This document shows, piece by piece, positions 1-12,700 of a stretch of DNA of 64,000 nt. Each line of letters starts with the position of its first letter. Positions within the stretch are counted from its first letter, which is position 1. Source of the stretch: Gymnorhina tibicen (lineage: Eukaryota > Chordata > Aves > Passeriformes > Artamidae). The notes beneath the pieces are model-generated. The model ran no database searches and was not told the DNA's origin. It worked only from the letters and a program-made list of their open reading frames with translations. The stretch lies in NCBI GenBank assembly GCA_013399875.1, contig VXAZ01007501.1, forward strand, positions 1,774,155 to 1,838,154, read 5' to 3'. Position numbers and translations under genes: made by a program.

Positions 1-60
1 GGATTGGACTAGAAGACCTTTATAGGTCCCTTCTGACAAAAACTGTTCTATGATTCTATA
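1..60 (+). mobile_element. CR1 LINE, 3' tail only (cut by window edge)
   Basis: The first 60 bases read as the conserved end of an avian CR1 3' UTR: a GGATTGGACTAGA-like word, then a 'gacctttataggtccctt' word, then two imperfect ATTCTATG-type units that normally end the element. The rest of the element, if any, lies before the window. The same words end the copies at 2527-2802 and 60178-60600, which supports the call from within the window. There is no coding potential in this piece. Confidence 0.85.
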
Positions 61-2526
61 TCCACCACTCTCCCCTATGCCGAGAGCCAGTCATTTAAAG
101 GCACCTGGTGTTTGAATATCTTGATATTGACAACAGTTGGATTTTTTACCCACCAGGGTAGCAGGAATAACTATAATTAGTTCTTTGGTTTGGCTGAGAA
201 GAACATGCTATATTGTTGAGATTGTTCCACAATTTTCCTGTTCAAGATGCATTTAAAAATATCAAGTATATTAGAGAACTTAAAACTGTTTCTTGTACAT
301 TTTCTTGGTCACCTGCATAGCTGCATAGAACAGGAGTGTGTTTGAAGAAAGGGGGTAACCACAAAACCAGTCACACTGTCACACCACGAAGCATTCGGTA
401 GAGCTTCAGGGATATTAGAAAAAAGTACATTTCTTTTTTTCAGCAAACTCTTTGATGCTTCTCCTGAAGAGTACTTGAAACTGTAATTACCGTACCCTGA
501 ATCTTTTTAATTTATGCTGATATTAGAGATGGAAGTGTCAAGAAATATTCTGGAAGGGGCACAGGGAAACAAAGAAGGGATTAGAGAGTCATGGCCCTAC
601 AAGAACATACTGGAGGAAAGTATTTCATTTTATTAAAAAAGAGATGCTACAAGGAGGCTTTCAAGCATTCCTCTTCATCAAAGGAAAGTTAAAAGCCTGT
701 GAATGACATGGAGGATTTTTTTCCATAGTTTAAAAATCCTTTAGAGTTCTACAAGGCTCCTTACAATTAAGACCTATTCTCCTTCCCACCACCACCTTTT
801 TGAAGTTATTTTGCTTGCTTTTGCTCTCTGCAATCTTTTTTTTTTTCTTTAATCAGATATTCATGTTACTATGCTATATAAGAAGTGCTTGGGCTTGTAG
901 AAAATATGTCAAATTGTGTAATGGTGCAAAAACCATTCTGCCTTTTCTAAAATGCCATGAATATGCCATGCTCAGTCTTCCAGCTACAGAGTGAATCACA
1001 GTTAAGGACAAAATCTATTTAACTGTGTCATTATTTTAACTTTGTGCATATACACACACTAATGGGCATGCAGAGTCAGTAGCGCCACAGTTTATGAGAG
1101 CATTCTAGAGAGGTTGCACTGTGATGACCTATGATGTGGATTAATTGTGCTGTTTGTAGTTACACTTTGACTATCTGGCCTACTTTATATTGTCCTTCTT
1201 TTCAAGTCCTTCTATCTCTATGGAGTTCCTGACAATTCCCCTCCTGTTTGCCAATTCAGAACCTGAAAATCAAGAAAATTTCTATTACTTTCAGAGATGT
1301 TTTGTATAAAATAATTTAATGCCATTTTTGGCTTCCTTTTTTTTTTTTCCCAAACAACTCTTACTAATATTTTTCCATTTTTAAAATTTTAAATACCCAT
1401 TCAGTTGTATCTCTGATAAGTGGCTAACAGGCTAAAACTCCCACAGCATGCTGTGGTTGCAAGTTACTTAACAAAGCTCTCAAGCCTTCCAGAAAACAGC
1501 ACTGTAATAGGAGTTTGAGTTGGCTGGCTTTTTCCTCTCCTTTCCCTTGAAGCAGTGATACAAGGATGTCTACTGGAATAGAGCTGAAGCACACAATGAC
1601 AGCAGCTGTTGGCAAGGAGAAGGAGCAATAAAATCCTTAAATATTCAGGTACTTTTCCAATGTAAACAGAATTAGAAAGAATGTCCTTTGCACAAAAAAT
1701 ATCAGGATTTTTCAGTAACAAAGGTACAGGAACAGAGATTTTATGACCAATCATGAGCTTTTTGGTTCAAAACACAGTAGATGTACAGAACACAGATGAA
1801 CATCGAAAGCTCCCACAGGCCAAGTCCTTCATATTATTTTTTGTTATCATAATGTATTGATATAATCTACTTATGAATTTAAGATATCTTACACAGTGTA
1901 TAGAGCTGCAGGAAAATATAAACGGAGTTTAAAACTTCGGGACTTAATGGATCCCTGAGTTTCTTGGCTTTGGGAGCTGTTTATATGGTAAGAAACAGAG
2001 CTTCTTTGATGAATTTGGTGTTGTGGACTTCAGCAAAACAATGGTCATCATATGGTTTTATTACGAATGCAGAAACTAATTTCCAAATGAAAGATTATCC
2101 ATGAAGTAATGCCATAAGCATGTATGTAATGCAAAATCTGCACGGCATAGTCTGAGTTGCAATGACCAAAACAATACTCATGTTTGAAGGAACAGGAGAA
2201 TACAGTCTCTAAATTTTTACATGCTGTATTCCCCTTTACTTCAGGGAATTTTGAGTAAGCATCTGTCCTTGGAAATAGGAAGGAACGGAAATTCTGAGTA
2301 TATTTTTTATCTAAAGCTTCAAAATGATTTGCTGAAGCAAATTACTTTAATTGTTAGGATTATTTGATAAATTATACATCTCTCAGCAGAAGTGTTGATA
2401 TGAGGCAGTAGTTCCTGTATAAGAACTTCTGTCCAGTGGTTTCCTCCAGACTGGTATGTTACATACATCAGTCTGTACTTTATGTGCTCTGAGTGTGTGC
2501 AGCATGCTGCCATAGGAGAGAGACGA
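61..2526. other. AT-rich non-coding DNA, no gene seen
   Basis: I see no exon-like or RNA-gene structure here. Short T-runs occur at about 835-848 and 1338-1350. Open frames of 60-96 codons occur on both strands, have no recognisable domain, and are what AT-rich DNA gives by chance. Confidence 0.6.
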
Positions 2527-2802
2527 TTTACAAGGGCACGTAGCGGCAGCACAAGGGCGAATGGCTTCAAACCACAAGATGGTAGGTTTAGATCAGATAT
2601 TAGGAAGAAATCCTTTACTGTGGGGGGTGAGGCACTGGAACAGGCTTCCCAGAGAAGTGGTAGCTATCCCATCCCTAATAGTGTTCAAGGACAGGTTGGA
2701 TGGTGCTCTGAGCAATCTGGTCTGGTAGAAAATGTCCCTGACCTTGGGACTAGGTAATCTTTAAGGTCCCTTCCAAACCAAACTATTCTATGACTCTATG
2801 AT
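2527..2802 (+). mobile_element. CR1 LINE, 5'-truncated 3' end
   Basis: This is a CR1 3' fragment of about 275 bp. It begins inside the last part of ORF2 (a TTTACAAGGGCACGTAGCGG-like word), passes through the hallmark 'ggaagaaatcctttactg' and 'gaacaggcttcccagag' words and the 'gtgttcaaggacaggttgg' word, and ends with 'ggtcccttccaaaccaaact' and two ATTCTATG-like units. The reading frame across it is degenerate, so it is a dead 5'-truncated copy. CR1 does not make target duplications, so the left boundary is approximate (about 10-45 bp). Confidence 0.93.
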
Positions 2803-5800
2803 AGGTGTGATAATTTCCAGTCTCCCTACAGTGTCATCTTGAATTAGTAATTTTATTTTCAAGTTCACTATTCCTGTATTGTGTCTCAGTCCCTGAAAAG
2901 GGAACTGTGTGTGTGTTTCTTTTTGGGTGGCAGACAGATGTTTCAGAAAACTATGCAAGCTTTGTTTTTAGACAATGTAGACAATGCAAAGATTAAACAT
3001 TAAAAACTTCTTATGTAATTTTTATGTGGTTTGACTACTTTTGCAGCAGGAAACAGTTTTTGACCTTGAAAGATAATTGCACAAATTCACTTCTATTAAG
3101 ATCCCTCCCCACCCTCCCAATAATTTAATAAGTATAGGAGACTGATAAATAAAGTGTGTAATGTCAGTGTTATGCAAGTTTAATCATTGGTCATTACAGT
3201 AGAACAAAGTAATTTAATAATTGCTCTGTGAAGTACCATTACAGCATGTTAACTAAGTGCTGTTGAATGCTTGACATCTGAAGTAATGTGCAGCATCTCT
3301 CCAGAGCACAACAGTCACTCTGTCTATGCTGCATAGGGAATGTCTCCAAAGGATGTATGCCTACCCCAGATTTAATGCAGAGACGCCAGCTCAATCAAGG
3401 CAAAGCAAGAGGATTGGTTTCCTGGACAGCTGGACTTTGGTTAGCTTTACAAATAACCTGGCAGCAAGTATATGCTGTAAGCTGCTGGAGCAGAGCCAGA
3501 GCTCTGGGTTCGCATAATGCTCAGCACAAAGACTATTTCTTTACTGTCCCTGATGTATTGCAAAAAGTAGTGATATCCTCTCTTGTGCTATGCTGTGTTA
3601 GATTACAGGTGGAGTGATGGGCTGCCTGTTCCTTTGACACTCAGCATCCTGTAGGCACCTGGTCACATCCCCCAAAAGCAAGTACAGGGCTGCAGGTGTA
3701 ACTCAGCAGGATCTTTATTAATAATTTGGTTGGCTGCCCTTTTCTGAGAAAGTGCAGTGCTAATCAAGAGAAAGTGAAGGAGAGATCCTTCTATGGAGTT
3801 CTGAAATAAAAGATTCAAGTATATCTAAAGCAGTTCTAATTCCAAAATTTCCTGCATCTTGTTTTATGGATCCTGTTTTACAGATCCTTACCCTGATGTC
3901 ACTGTTGCTTTTTACCTATGTTTTGAAACCCTGATTCTGAATATTTTAAGTTTGCATCTGAACCTGAGTTTTAGCTACTACATGTCATCCTACAGATGCA
4001 GGACCTAAGAGCTTCACGGTTTAGTTTTAGCTTGTATTTAAATGCCCTGACCCGTTACACGCAATGGACAAAGAAATACGGTGATTGAACTGTGCATGGA
4101 TGATATCCTGATAATCCCTATCCATAAAGAAAACTGGGTAAACAAGACTACACTGCAGAGACCAGGGACCAGAAGTGATGTATACGCTAATAAGACTGAA
4201 AAGCAAAAACCAGATTCATGGTAGACAAAGCAAGAAACTCTCTACACTGTAGTTTATTTTTTCCCCTTGATTCTTTTCTTTTTTTCCAGCACCTCGTACC
4301 TAGATTTTTCAGTCTCATTAACATTTTCATGCTAATACCTCCTAACTGTACTAAGGCCCTTGTTAGAATTTTAGAATAAGCAAATATATTTTTGAAAAAA
4401 CACAAATTCCTACAGTTGATTTTCATGGAGAGATTACCTTAAGCATCCCAGATCTTAAAATAACCTTTATTTTTTCCCACTCTTACATCTTGCAATGAAA
4501 TTAGAACTTAGTCTTTGAGGTTTTATCAAAAAATACCCCAAACAAACAAATTAAAATAAAGTAAAAAGATAATTACCTATTCTGTAAAAGAAAGAATAGG
4601 ATTAAAAGGATGAAAGAATATCTCTAGAAAGTAAATCTCTCCACTGCTATTCATTTCTCCCAAAGCAACCTTTCCGGTATAAAAATGTTGAATGAGGCTA
4701 TTTCTTCAAGAAAAACATGATCTGCTTTGAAGAGAGGTGAACTACTCTACTTCCTTTAGCAAAGTCTTTATTAATTAACTGCCCTTAACAAACATTTGAA
4801 AAAGGAGATTAAAAATGCATGTGTTTCTGAGCAGTTAACACACTGATACCCAGACAATGACATCTAGAGCAGTAACAAAAAAATATTTCAATGCATTCTA
4901 AAATAATATATATTTGGACCACATATTTGATTATTACTGACTGTGAAGTTCAGATTCAGAGGGCTACAATTTAACAGCCTTATACTGAATGTTTTCAATA
5001 AAGATGTTGGCAAAACGTGGTTAGGAAGCAGTTATTTATTTTAGCTGTACAGCCATTAAATAAGAAGCAACAATTAGCTGATAGGCTACAAGGGAAAAAA
5101 ATTAAGGACTGAATATACACTACTATTAACATTTTGGTTTACAATTTACTGGTACCATTATTAAAATCATAACAAAAATAATGACTACAGTAAACTCCTA
5201 GTGATTTGTTTCTTAAGTATGAAGACCAGGATAAGAATAAGGACCACATCCACACAGTGACATCAACAAGTCAGAGAAATGAACAGGAATCTCAAATTTG
5301 CATTAAAATATATTAAATAATCATGTAAGTATTGTAACTGGCAGGTAAAAATCACAAGACTTTGGGTGAAGTTTCTGTCTCTATGAACAAAAAAAAAGAA
5401 AAACAGGAAATTCTGAGTATTTCTATACAACCAGAAATTTTCTCAGTACAGAATGGTTGCATGGGTAGTGCACTTGAGTTCTTTCATGAAATGGTAAAAG
5501 CAGGATAAGTCATTGTTGAACAATAAATTAAATTCTAGGTAAAAGTCTTCCATGTAACCTTCCCATTATATGACATAGAATAAATAAAGGAAAACATAAT
5601 AGAAATACCCTGAAACTGAAATAGACAGTAGGGGAAAAATATCAATTTCTGGCAAGTTCTGTAAGTGTGTGGTTTTCAGTGGACCTGGTGTAGGCTTAAG
5701 TGTCAGGTGGCTTTGTAGTGGTCTTAACAAGTGAAAGGTAATAATTATTTGCTGGAGGCCAATAAAGTATTCGCACTAGACTTCTGTGATTCATCAAACT

Positions 5801-8800
5801 CAGAGAAACAAAAAGCTAATTTTCTGACCATGAGGTTTGGGCAGATTTGAACATTGTTATAAAGACATCAGTTTTCTTAGTTTCTGAAATGAATGTTAAA
5901 TGGCTTGGAAACTACCACTGGAGTTCTCACTACAGAAGTTCAGGTTTCTGATTGCTTAATTTTATTCCTTCAGTGTTTTCTGGAAGAAACATTTCATCAG
6001 TATTCCCACACCGATTCCAGCCTCCATACCAAACTAGAGTTTGCTAACTTCTTTTCAGTAAAAATGTTGTGCTTCTCTTTTTCTTAGGTTCTTTTTAAAA
6101 AACAGAACTCAAAGCAGTGTCTTTCCACTGCACGGTTTTAAAGTGTTCCTGACAATGTACCTGTTATTATACTCCATAAGCAGTGGCCTTGTAAGCAATA
6201 GGAGAACAAGTGTTTTGGGTTTGAGGGACTCTTTGATTCAATTTTAGTTCTGGATAATTAATTCTACTATGAATTGACCATATGTATATATATTAGAAAC
6301 AATTATAATTGTGCAACAGATGAAATTATTATTGACATTTGTGGATTTGTTTGTGGCTTTTGAGTAAGGGTTAATTACAATTTTGTACTGTATGGATTTT
6401 TTTTGATACTAGATCAGTCAGCAGCAGCAGCACTTCGGTGTTGGGGTGGAAAGAGTTTGTGAGAACACTCAGTTTTGTTTTTGGTCACAGCTGGCATTTT
6501 TATGGGCCAGTGTGGATGTAGCTTAAATGAGAATGTGTGCTACAATAGCCTAAATAGTTAAGACAAACAATGCTATAAATGTCATCTAGAATTATAACTC
6601 TCCAAATGTCCTAAAAAGACAAGTACATCCTGGACTCCCTGTGTTTCGTACCTTTCTGCCAACTCCATAATCTCCCCTTCACACACCCTTTATTACTGCA
6701 ATTACTGGGGATGTGTGGGAAGAAAATAGCGCCAAGGCAGAAATACAGGATGGGAAGCAATGTCAACTACAGGAAATTAATTGCAGATGCTTTGTTTACT
6801 CTTCCTTGCTTCCCTTTTGCATCAGTGTTGCTCCTATCTTTTCTTAAATGTGCTTCTAGGTATTGTTGGCAGAACAGAACCGTCACTCAAAAAGAATGGC
6901 ACAGTCACATAAAGTTTAATCACTGTTTTTGGTTTGCATTTTTTGGTTTTGTTTGTTTGGTCCCCCCCCCAGTTTAAAGAGTGAACTGTGTCTAAGGAAA
7001 GTTTAGAAGTGAATTCCACTAGGTTATAATTAGCTCAAGGTATCACTTCTTGCAGTAGGATTTATTCTTTGAATTGTCTGGAATTTAATTTGGCAAGCAC
7101 TGATCTGCAGACATTGTTGAATTCCTCAACACAGCCATTCCAAAGCTATTAGAGGCTCTGCTTCCCTTTCATTGGCATCAACACAGCACCTTCAAAAGCT
7201 ATGATAAGTTCAGAACATTTGACAGTTGTTTATACATTTATATAATTTTGAACTCACACAAATTTCAAAACAGGATACAAGGCACACAAACTTGTTCCTA
7301 TTCTTGAGGAAAATTCTGTCTAGCTCTCAAATGATAGCGTCCCTCTCTCACAGGAGAAGCTCATTAGCAAACTGTAACTCCTGCAGTCTTGCCTTTTGGG
7401 CTATGAGTCATTCCAGCTCTGCTGTGCTGCCTCCTTCCCTCCCTTGTGTAAAAAATGGGCATGCACTGTTAGTTTTACTGCAAAGTAATTTCTGCTGCCT
7501 TGAAAACCTCCTAAATTCAGCTTTAGGAATTTGAAACATAGCTCTGAAGCATATTCAGTTTCAAGAGTCCTATAGTCTGTCAGCACTTCCTGGCTGCAAT
7601 CTGGAATGTGCAGTTTTATTATGGCAAGCATTTCTTCATCATGGATTCTTTATATAATATGTGCACAACCTACAGTTAATGGTGTGGAAATGTGTTATTG
7701 AAACTTCCTCTTTTAAGTAGATGTGTTTCTAAATTATTTTGCCTAAAGCATCTGTTATGCCTCCTGTATCTCATTCAGTATTAAATCCCCCTTTCGTTTA
7801 GACTCCAAACAGTATGAAGTATATAAAAAGAATCTCATCTTGCTTAGTGCTTCCTTACCCTATTTTGTCAGACTTTTGGTGAGGAATACCTTGTGGTTAT
7901 CCAGTCACATTAGATGATTTAAACTCCAGTCAGGGTAAAATAATGTGCAAATAGAAGAATTAATAGCACTGTAAACTGACAATACAGTGTATTGAAATTC
8001 AGTAACACAGTAGCAAAGAATTGAAAGAAAATTGCACTTAAATTACTTATAAACCAGAAAAGCCCCTTTTTCCTTCAACGGTGATCTTAACATGGTGGCC
8101 GGCAGAGAAGCAGATTATGCAATTATGTCTTCAGTTGTATCCTAGCAAATGAAACTCCCCTTTGTGTTTCCTTCTCCAGAGTTTACTTTCTTGGTCTATC
8201 ATTTTACTTCTTGCTGGCAGTTTTTCCTCTGAAGCCTCAAAATCTTCATACAGTTTTAATTCTTTCCTATCCAACATGTAATGTACTTACTCTTTCTCTG
8301 ATTGTAACACCAAATTAATGTGTGGTTTACTTAGAGAAGCAAACATCTCTTTGTTGGGCTGAATATACCTTCTTGTACTTGAAAGGTTAAATGTGAACTC
8401 CTTGGTTCAGCAAAGGATAAACCTATCCTCTCTTTCTGTTGGTTCACTGAAAATTTCAGAGTGAAACAGGTTTTACCCCAGACAATCTGGTATTTTGCAT
8501 TTTGTTTTACATATTAACAGTTTCTACATACAAACGCTAAATCAGTGAAATTTAACATTAGTTCTTAATCTCAGTGGGAATGAACCATTTTGACATTAAA
8601 TGAGCTAGGAATTAATAGCCTTCAGCCTCCTTTTCCTAAGTGTACTGCAATAGTAAGAGTAGGTCGAATACACAGCCCAGATCCTAAAAAAGTGTGTTAA
8701 AGTGCAGTGATCATGCACAAATAAATGTCAAAGATCTTACTCTGGACTGGAAGGAGATCAATATTTCTTTTTTAAGAACATAATAATACTTTGAAAGCTT

Positions 8801-9131
8801 TTAGGCAGTTGTTGTACTTTTTTCAAGTGATCTGATGCACCACTTTTCTTTCCACTTGCTGTTTTATTTTTAGTATTTTGGAAAAATCTTCCATTTTGGG
8901 AGAACCAGGAAGATTATCATTCTGCCTGAGACAGCTAGAGTTGAATGATAAATTAATTTGGTCACAAATCAGATCTGGTTTTTTTTATAAGTAGTCTGAC
9001 TTCTGTTATCAGAAGTTAACAAAAGATGTGCAACTTCTTATTTATTGGATAAATCTTTTGGTCTGGTTCTCTATATGAGATAATAAGATTTCTATTTTTC
9101 TGGATATTATAGAAGAATGGTACTATTACCC
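2803..9131. other. AT-rich non-coding DNA, no gene seen
   Basis: About 6.3 kb without a recognisable gene or interspersed repeat. It holds a C-run at 6962-6970 and several A/T homopolymers. The segment around 3288-3715 is somewhat richer in GC and carries a 109-codon open frame on the plus strand, but the frame has no domain I recognise and a second overlapping frame is also open. I treat it as non-coding. Confidence 0.55.
6962..6970. repeat. C homopolymer
   Basis: A run of nine C bases follows a T/G-rich stretch. It is a low-complexity tract likely to vary in length between individuals. Confidence 0.9.
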
Positions 9132-9791
9132 TGTGACTGTTTAGGCCAAATTCAGGGAAACGTCCAAAAGGGACGTCTCCTCAAAGGAAGGCAGGTTACA
9201 AACCACCCCTCCCCCCAGTTGGGTTCGGGAAAAAACAAATTTTCCTCAGAGGAAAGTGAAGGAGAAAATAAAACAATTTATTTAACAAACACACACGAAA
9301 ACAATACTAATAATGCTAAACAATAAAATCTCTCGCTCTGGAGAGAAAACCTGAAAGATTTGAGTCCTTCTGTGGGTGCGGTCTCTCTCCTCCTCCTCGG
9401 AGCTGGGTCGTCATGGGGCCCCCCCCCTCCAGGCCGGTGGAAGGTCCCCCGGTGGGGTTCTGATGTTCTGGTGTTCCGAACAAGTCCAGAAGAGAAGAAG
9501 GGAAAAAAAACCCGAAGTCCCAAGAGGAAAAAACCTCAACTCTCCGTCCCTCTCCGAAGAAACAGAGCCGAAGAAGCTGACTGAAAAGCCAGAAGAAAAA
9601 AATGCTTCCTCTGCCCGCCGCAGAAGTAGCTAATCTCTGTGTCTTTGAAGCACAAACTGTTTTGAAAAGTTCGCTCAGTTTTTTTTTCTCTGTCTCTTGC
9701 ATCCAGTCTAAAGGCATAGAAAGGCTCAGGAATCATGTCTGGGCATAGAGTGGTGGTAGGGGATACAACAGCATACAGTCACCCCAAGACA
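9132..9791 (-). mobile_element. Solo LTR, family A copy 1 (endogenous retrovirus)
   Basis: This block aligns along its whole length to the block at 45261-45930: the two share the CACCCCTCCCCC word, the TTTATTTAACAA word, the 'aataatgctaaa' word, the 'gtccagaagagaagaag' word, and the end 'cataga..ggggatacaaca..gtcac..caagaca'. Read on the minus strand it starts TGTCTTGGGGTGACT, as an LTR should. A minus-strand AATAAA lies at 9277-9282, at the same place as in copy 2. No gag, pol or env sequence adjoins it, so it is a solo LTR. The end at 9791 is firm; the end near 9132 is inferred from the copy 2 alignment. I could not find a matching duplication of the bases after 9791 (TTCAC) before 9132. 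Copy 1 keeps many CpG sites, more than copy 2. The exact family name cannot be given without a repeat library. Confidence 0.82.
9277..9282 (-). terminator. AATAAA polyadenylation signal in LTR family A copy 1
   Basis: TTTATT on the plus strand is AATAAA on the minus strand, the strand of the LTR. It lies about 145 bp from the LTR 3' end and is conserved at the same place in copy 2, so it probably marks the end of the R region. Confidence 0.55.
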
Positions 9792-12700
9792 TTCACACAG
9801 GAACAAAAGAGAAAAATTATTATTTGCAAAGGAAATTGGACTGGTGGCAAGTAGTGATTAGTCAGCGGCAGAGGAGTAAGCAGGTTTTCATTGGAATTCC
9901 ACTCTATGAACTACGGGTTTTTTAATAAATGGAAGTTAATAGTTGTAGATATATACAATGCAGAAGACACTTCTGTACTTCTGAACTTGGATCTTCCTTT
10001 CAATGCTCTACAAAACCAGTGTATTGTTATCTGAGCCGTGTTATATTTGTAAACTATAAGCTGGAGCTAATGCCTGAAGAATAACACATGCCTTTGCAGC
10101 AAGGAGGAGCAAATACTGGTTCAGTTTTTCAGAGCTGAGAAGGTTAAGGAAATCTAGCAATAAATTGTGACCCTGCTTTGTTTACTCCCTTATTTTGGAT
10201 TGAGTTCAGTTATTCAGAACAATGATGGGCATGTTAAGACACACTTTGTTCTGTACAATACTGTTTGCAATGAGTCTGTCTTCATACAGAAATCATTTTG
10301 TTTCCTGTGTCCGTAAGGCATTTTTGATCATTTATATTGTACTAACTCAGGCAATACCACTAACTGTCGGTTGAGAACCCGACCCTCAATTGCACAATAT
10401 ACAATGAGATAGAGCAGCTTTCTGATCATGATGGGCAAATTTTGCCTTCACAAGCATATGCTGGCCTACGTGGTTTCCAGGGATGAAGATTCTTTGAAGA
10501 CAGACAATATCGTAAGAGCACTTTAAGGGAAGAATGTGAAAAAATGTTCTGAAAGAGTTTAATTGATACAGAAGGTCCCACCTGTAAATGTTAAGTGTTG
10601 TACAGAAGAATTGTTGAGGAGCTTGATACTGGAATTTGAAAGAAACATAGAAGATTACAGCTGTGAGTTAAATATTGGGCAGCATTTTCATGTACAGTGT
10701 TATGGTATGACTTTATAAATATTCCCTACCTAAATCCTGATTCAAGCAGTCTGTGAATTTGAAAATTCAAACCTCTATACTAAATATCCAGAGTACTACC
10801 CAGTCCTACTGCTTTTCTTTATTTCTGGTTCCAGTCATGTTTGTTTAAAATTTGTCTGTAAACTTTGATAGAAATGAACAGCAATCAGACAGAAAAAGCC
10901 CTGCTTTCATTTTAATCAATTGTTTTTACATCATAGTATCTAAGTCTGTGTTTTAGTTCTTCCTCATTGTTTGATGTTCTTTGTGTTTTCTTATGTCATG
11001 GAGATCTATTACTTGATAGGCATAAGTTGACTCAGTGGAATTTATGCTCTCTTGATCTCTTCAAAATATTTTGACATTTTCAATGATATATGAAATTACC
11101 AGATCATTCTTCTTTAATTTAAAGGATTAGAGTCAGTTTAAACAATAAAGTTTGTACTGCACAGATATTAGCTACACTGTGGAGAAGGTCAGAATTGTTT
11201 TCCAATTAAATCTCTCTTTTCCTCATCTTATTACATAGGTGCTTTTATAAATACTGCCAGAACTTCTTTTTTTGTCAGTTCTTTTTGTTATTTGGGACTA
11301 TTTTTATTACTAAGAGCATTACATTGAGACTTAATTTGGTGGGATTGTTTGATATTCAAAATCTACCTTAGAAGACGTCATACAATGATGGTATTGGGTT
11401 CTATGCAGGAATTAAATTTTATTTCTTTATTTTTTTGTCAGGCAGCTTAACTCTACTGGCTTCAGTAGAATTATGCTAACCTACACTAGCTGAAGGTATG
11501 GCACATTATGCAAATCTCATTTTAGTGGCAGTCTCCTGTTTCATTATTATCCACCCCCAGTGTTTCACCTTATCTTGTCATATGCCCTATACACCTCCTT
11601 CTTCTCATCCACTTTTTCCTACCCAAATAAAAGTTATTAGCTTCACTCATATGTTCTTTTTATTCCCCTTACCCCAAACCAGGTTTCTTCTGCTGTGGCT
11701 CCTATTAATTACTGCTTTTATGAGGAACTTTTATTGCACCACTTCATTTTCCACCTTCAAATACTTTTGTGAACTTTGCTCCCCATTTCGCTCACTAACA
11801 ACTGGGCATTTACAGCCCAGTTACAGCCTATTTTTTATGACCTATTTGCTTGTTGTCCTGTTTGACAGTGTTTGCTGGTTGTCTCTTGCTGAGTTCACAG
11901 TGTGTAAGGTCTTGAAACAGAAAAATATATAACAATTTCTTTGTTTTGAATTTATAGAGCAAGTAGCACATAAGAGTTCTCAGATGCTAGACCATATAGA
12001 CAACCTAAATTAATCCACACTCTACTGAATTTGCTCCATGAGGTAAATTCATAATTCATGACCAGAGTACATCAGACAAAATACATTTTATGTAGAAATT
12101 ACATAGAAGAATAAATGCTGGTATTCCTTTATTTTTTCTTCTTTTTTTTTTTTCCTTTTATTTTTTTTTCTGTATTTTAACAAGTTCAGGAATTTCCCCA
12201 AAATAATTGTTAAATATTTTCATATATGTAGCGCTCTACTTAAAAGGGTATATTTGCAGGTCAGTAAATTCACTACCTTGAAGTAAGAACTTTGGAAAGT
12301 GTTCATCTTGTTGTCTGAATTTCCCCCAAACTTAGTATAAGAGAGCAAATAGAAAGGGAAGACCTAATAAGATAGATATCTGTACAAATATCCTCCTAGG
12401 CTTTGGAAATGTGTTCATCTTTATTTCTGTTTAGCACTTCTGGTGTAGTTATGAAGAAGATCAGAGAGCATAATTCCATGCATTTTTTCTTTGATATTTT
12501 TCCATGTCTTGATAGGTCCAAAAGGCTCTTCTTACACTGGGACTTGTTGCCTTTTTTCTCCTATGCGCATAGGTACTCAGTGTTCATATTTGAAACAGGT
12601 TATGCTTTCACCCAGTACTATTTCTCTCCTTCTGTGCTGCTGCCTGTAATTTCCTAAATAATTTATTTCTGCTTTATGTTCTCAAGACTCTGTTGATTTC

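Noticed and set aside
9316..9717. 133-codon minus-strand frame in LTR family A copy 1
   Set aside because: LTRs of this type do not encode proteins here, and the matching frame in copy 2 (45485-45856) differs widely in sequence, with no sign of protein-level conservation.
11498..11932. 144-codon plus-strand open frame with hydrophobic translation
   Set aside because: Pyrimidine-rich DNA gives Phe/Leu/Ser-rich frames with few stops. No domain, no partner exon, no promoter or splice evidence.
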